From Parachlamydiales bacterium (GTDB lineage: Bacteria; Chlamydiota; Chlamydiia; Chlamydiales; SM23-39): a DNA stretch of 6,205 nucleotides. A program made the translations under genes and the position numbers. Location: assembly GCA_020058465.1 (NCBI GenBank), contig JAGVDZ010000155.1, positions 1-6,205 of the forward strand, written 5' to 3'. Positions 5,410 through 6,205 of this stretch are shown in pieces (the stretch's first letter is position 1; each line of letters starts with the position of its first letter). The notes under the pieces are model-generated. The model saw nothing but the letters and a program-made list of their open reading frames with translations, ran no database searches and was not told the DNA's origin.

Positions 5410-6205
5410 AATTTTGTAGCTGTTCGACAAGAAACTTAAATCGTTGAAGAGCCATCTCAATAGATCCCCGTTCTTTCATATTGACTCCAGCCTTAGAAAG
5501 AGTTTCAAGAGGACCTTGAGAATCGCCCGATTTCAAAAACCCAAGATAGGCCTCTCTCCCCTGATCTGACGAAAGAGCTGTCTTTACAAGAGCATAAGCT
5601 GCACTCATGCCCGTCGCATACTGATAGACATAAAAAGGGGTGTAAAAGTGGGGAATCCTCGCCCACTCCATCGAAAGCTCTTCGCTGCAAGCAAGATCAG
5701 GGCCATAATAGGCCTGGTTGAGGGTCGTGAAAGTCTCCTTCAAAAGCCCTGGGGTCAAGGGCCTCCCTTCTTCTGCCCACTCATACAGTTTCATTTCAAA
5801 CTCGGCAAATAACGTTTGACGAAACAAGGTGTTGCGCAAGGATTCGAGCTCATGGTTGACAAGCCGCACCTTTTCCAACGGATCTTGAGCCAACCCTTGA
5901 AGATGGCGTAAAAGAAGCTGTTCATTGAATATTGAAGCTACCTCAGCAAGGAAAATCGGATATCCAGCATACGGGTAGGGCTGATGTCGTTTGGCGTACA
6001 AGCTATGCATACTGTGGCCCGCTTCATGAGCTAGCGTAAAGACCCCTTCGAGAGTCCCCTTGTAATTCATCAAAATAAATGGAAGTCCATCGTAAGCGGA
6101 ACTAGAATAAGCACCTGACCTCTTCCTCAGATTCTCATAGCGATCGACCCATCTTTCTTCGTAGAGTCCCTTCCATAAAGCCTCCTGGTAAGCTGCTCCC
6201 AAAGG
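5372..6205 (-). CDS. pepF: oligoendopeptidase F, C-terminal part (start lies beyond right edge)
   Basis: This is a cytosolic zinc metallopeptidase of family M3 that degrades short oligopeptides. The frame enters open from the right edge, and 277 residues are visible out of about 600 in the family, so the N-terminal half is missing only because of the window limit. Counting from the first visible codon (Pro), the zinc motif HEAGH is at 60-64 (bases about 6028-6014), with His60, catalytic Glu61 and His64. Glu88 in FLAEVASIFNE is the third zinc ligand at the expected spacing. IPHFYTPFYVYQYATG at 184-199 is the PepF signature with the His and Tyr residues that help bind substrate and the transition state. 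The TTG at 6200-6202 is an internal Leu codon, not a start. The last 12-13 codons run antisense into the end of rpiA and end at TAG (5372-5374). No terminator hairpin with a T-tract separates the two genes. No functional link to the export operon is evident. Confidence 0.95.
   Translation of the reverse strand, partial: PLGAAYQEALWKGLYEERWVDRYENLRKRSGAYSSSAYDGLPFILMNYKGTLEGVFTLAHEAGHSMHSLYAKRHQPYPYAGYPIFLAEVASIFNEQLLLRHLQGLAQDPLEKVRLVNHELESLRNTLFRQTLFAEFEMKLYEWAEEGRPLTPGLLKETFTTLNQAYYGPDLACSEELSMEWARIPHFYTPFYVYQYATGMSAAYALVKTALSSDQGREAYLGFLKSGDSQGPLETLSKAGVNMKERGSIEMALQRFKFLVEQLQNSMGLLKGSCKSH

Overview
The window is almost entirely coding. It holds a three-gene leftward export operon, which runs off the left edge, next to two housekeeping genes. 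The only gene-free stretch is a 115-bp divergent intergenic region (4605-4719). I saw no RNA genes, insertion sequences, CRISPR arrays or attachment sites.

Leftward operon (4604 down to 1, minus strand). The order is an HlyD-type membrane-fusion/secretion protein (3357-4604), a C39-peptidase/permease/ATPase ABC exporter (1189-3360), and the N-terminal 397 residues of a second ABC exporter subunit (1-1192) whose N-terminal region is not a peptidase. This trio matches the NHLP/NHLM (nitrile hydratase-like or Nif11-like leader peptide) bacteriocin export cassette described for RiPP natural products. Both junctions are 4-bp ATGA overlaps, so the three proteins are very probably translationally coupled. 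The expected role is to cleave a double-glycine-type leader from a peptide and export the mature product across the inner membrane. No precursor peptide or modification enzyme is in the window. If they are linked, they must lie to the left of position 1.

Right side. rpiA (4720-5409, plus strand) encodes ribose-5-phosphate isomerase A and is divergent from the export operon. It converges on pepF (5372-6205, minus strand), the C-terminal part of an M3-family oligoendopeptidase F. The two genes overlap tail-to-tail by 38 bp. The divergent intergenic region carries face-to-face promoter-like elements.

Organism. This is a bacterium, probably Gram-negative since it has an HlyD-type adaptor, with GC in the mid-40s percent by eye. 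From memory, the second half of RpiA (the FG.S.I, LG....WR and ITD..NY..D patterns) resembles chlamydial RpiA, and Chlamydiae also carry pepF. A Chlamydiota member, perhaps an environmental Parachlamydiales-type lineage, is my best guess with low to moderate confidence. The main unexplained structure is a perfect 16-bp inverted repeat with a 5-nt loop inside the coding sequence of the second ABC subunit.
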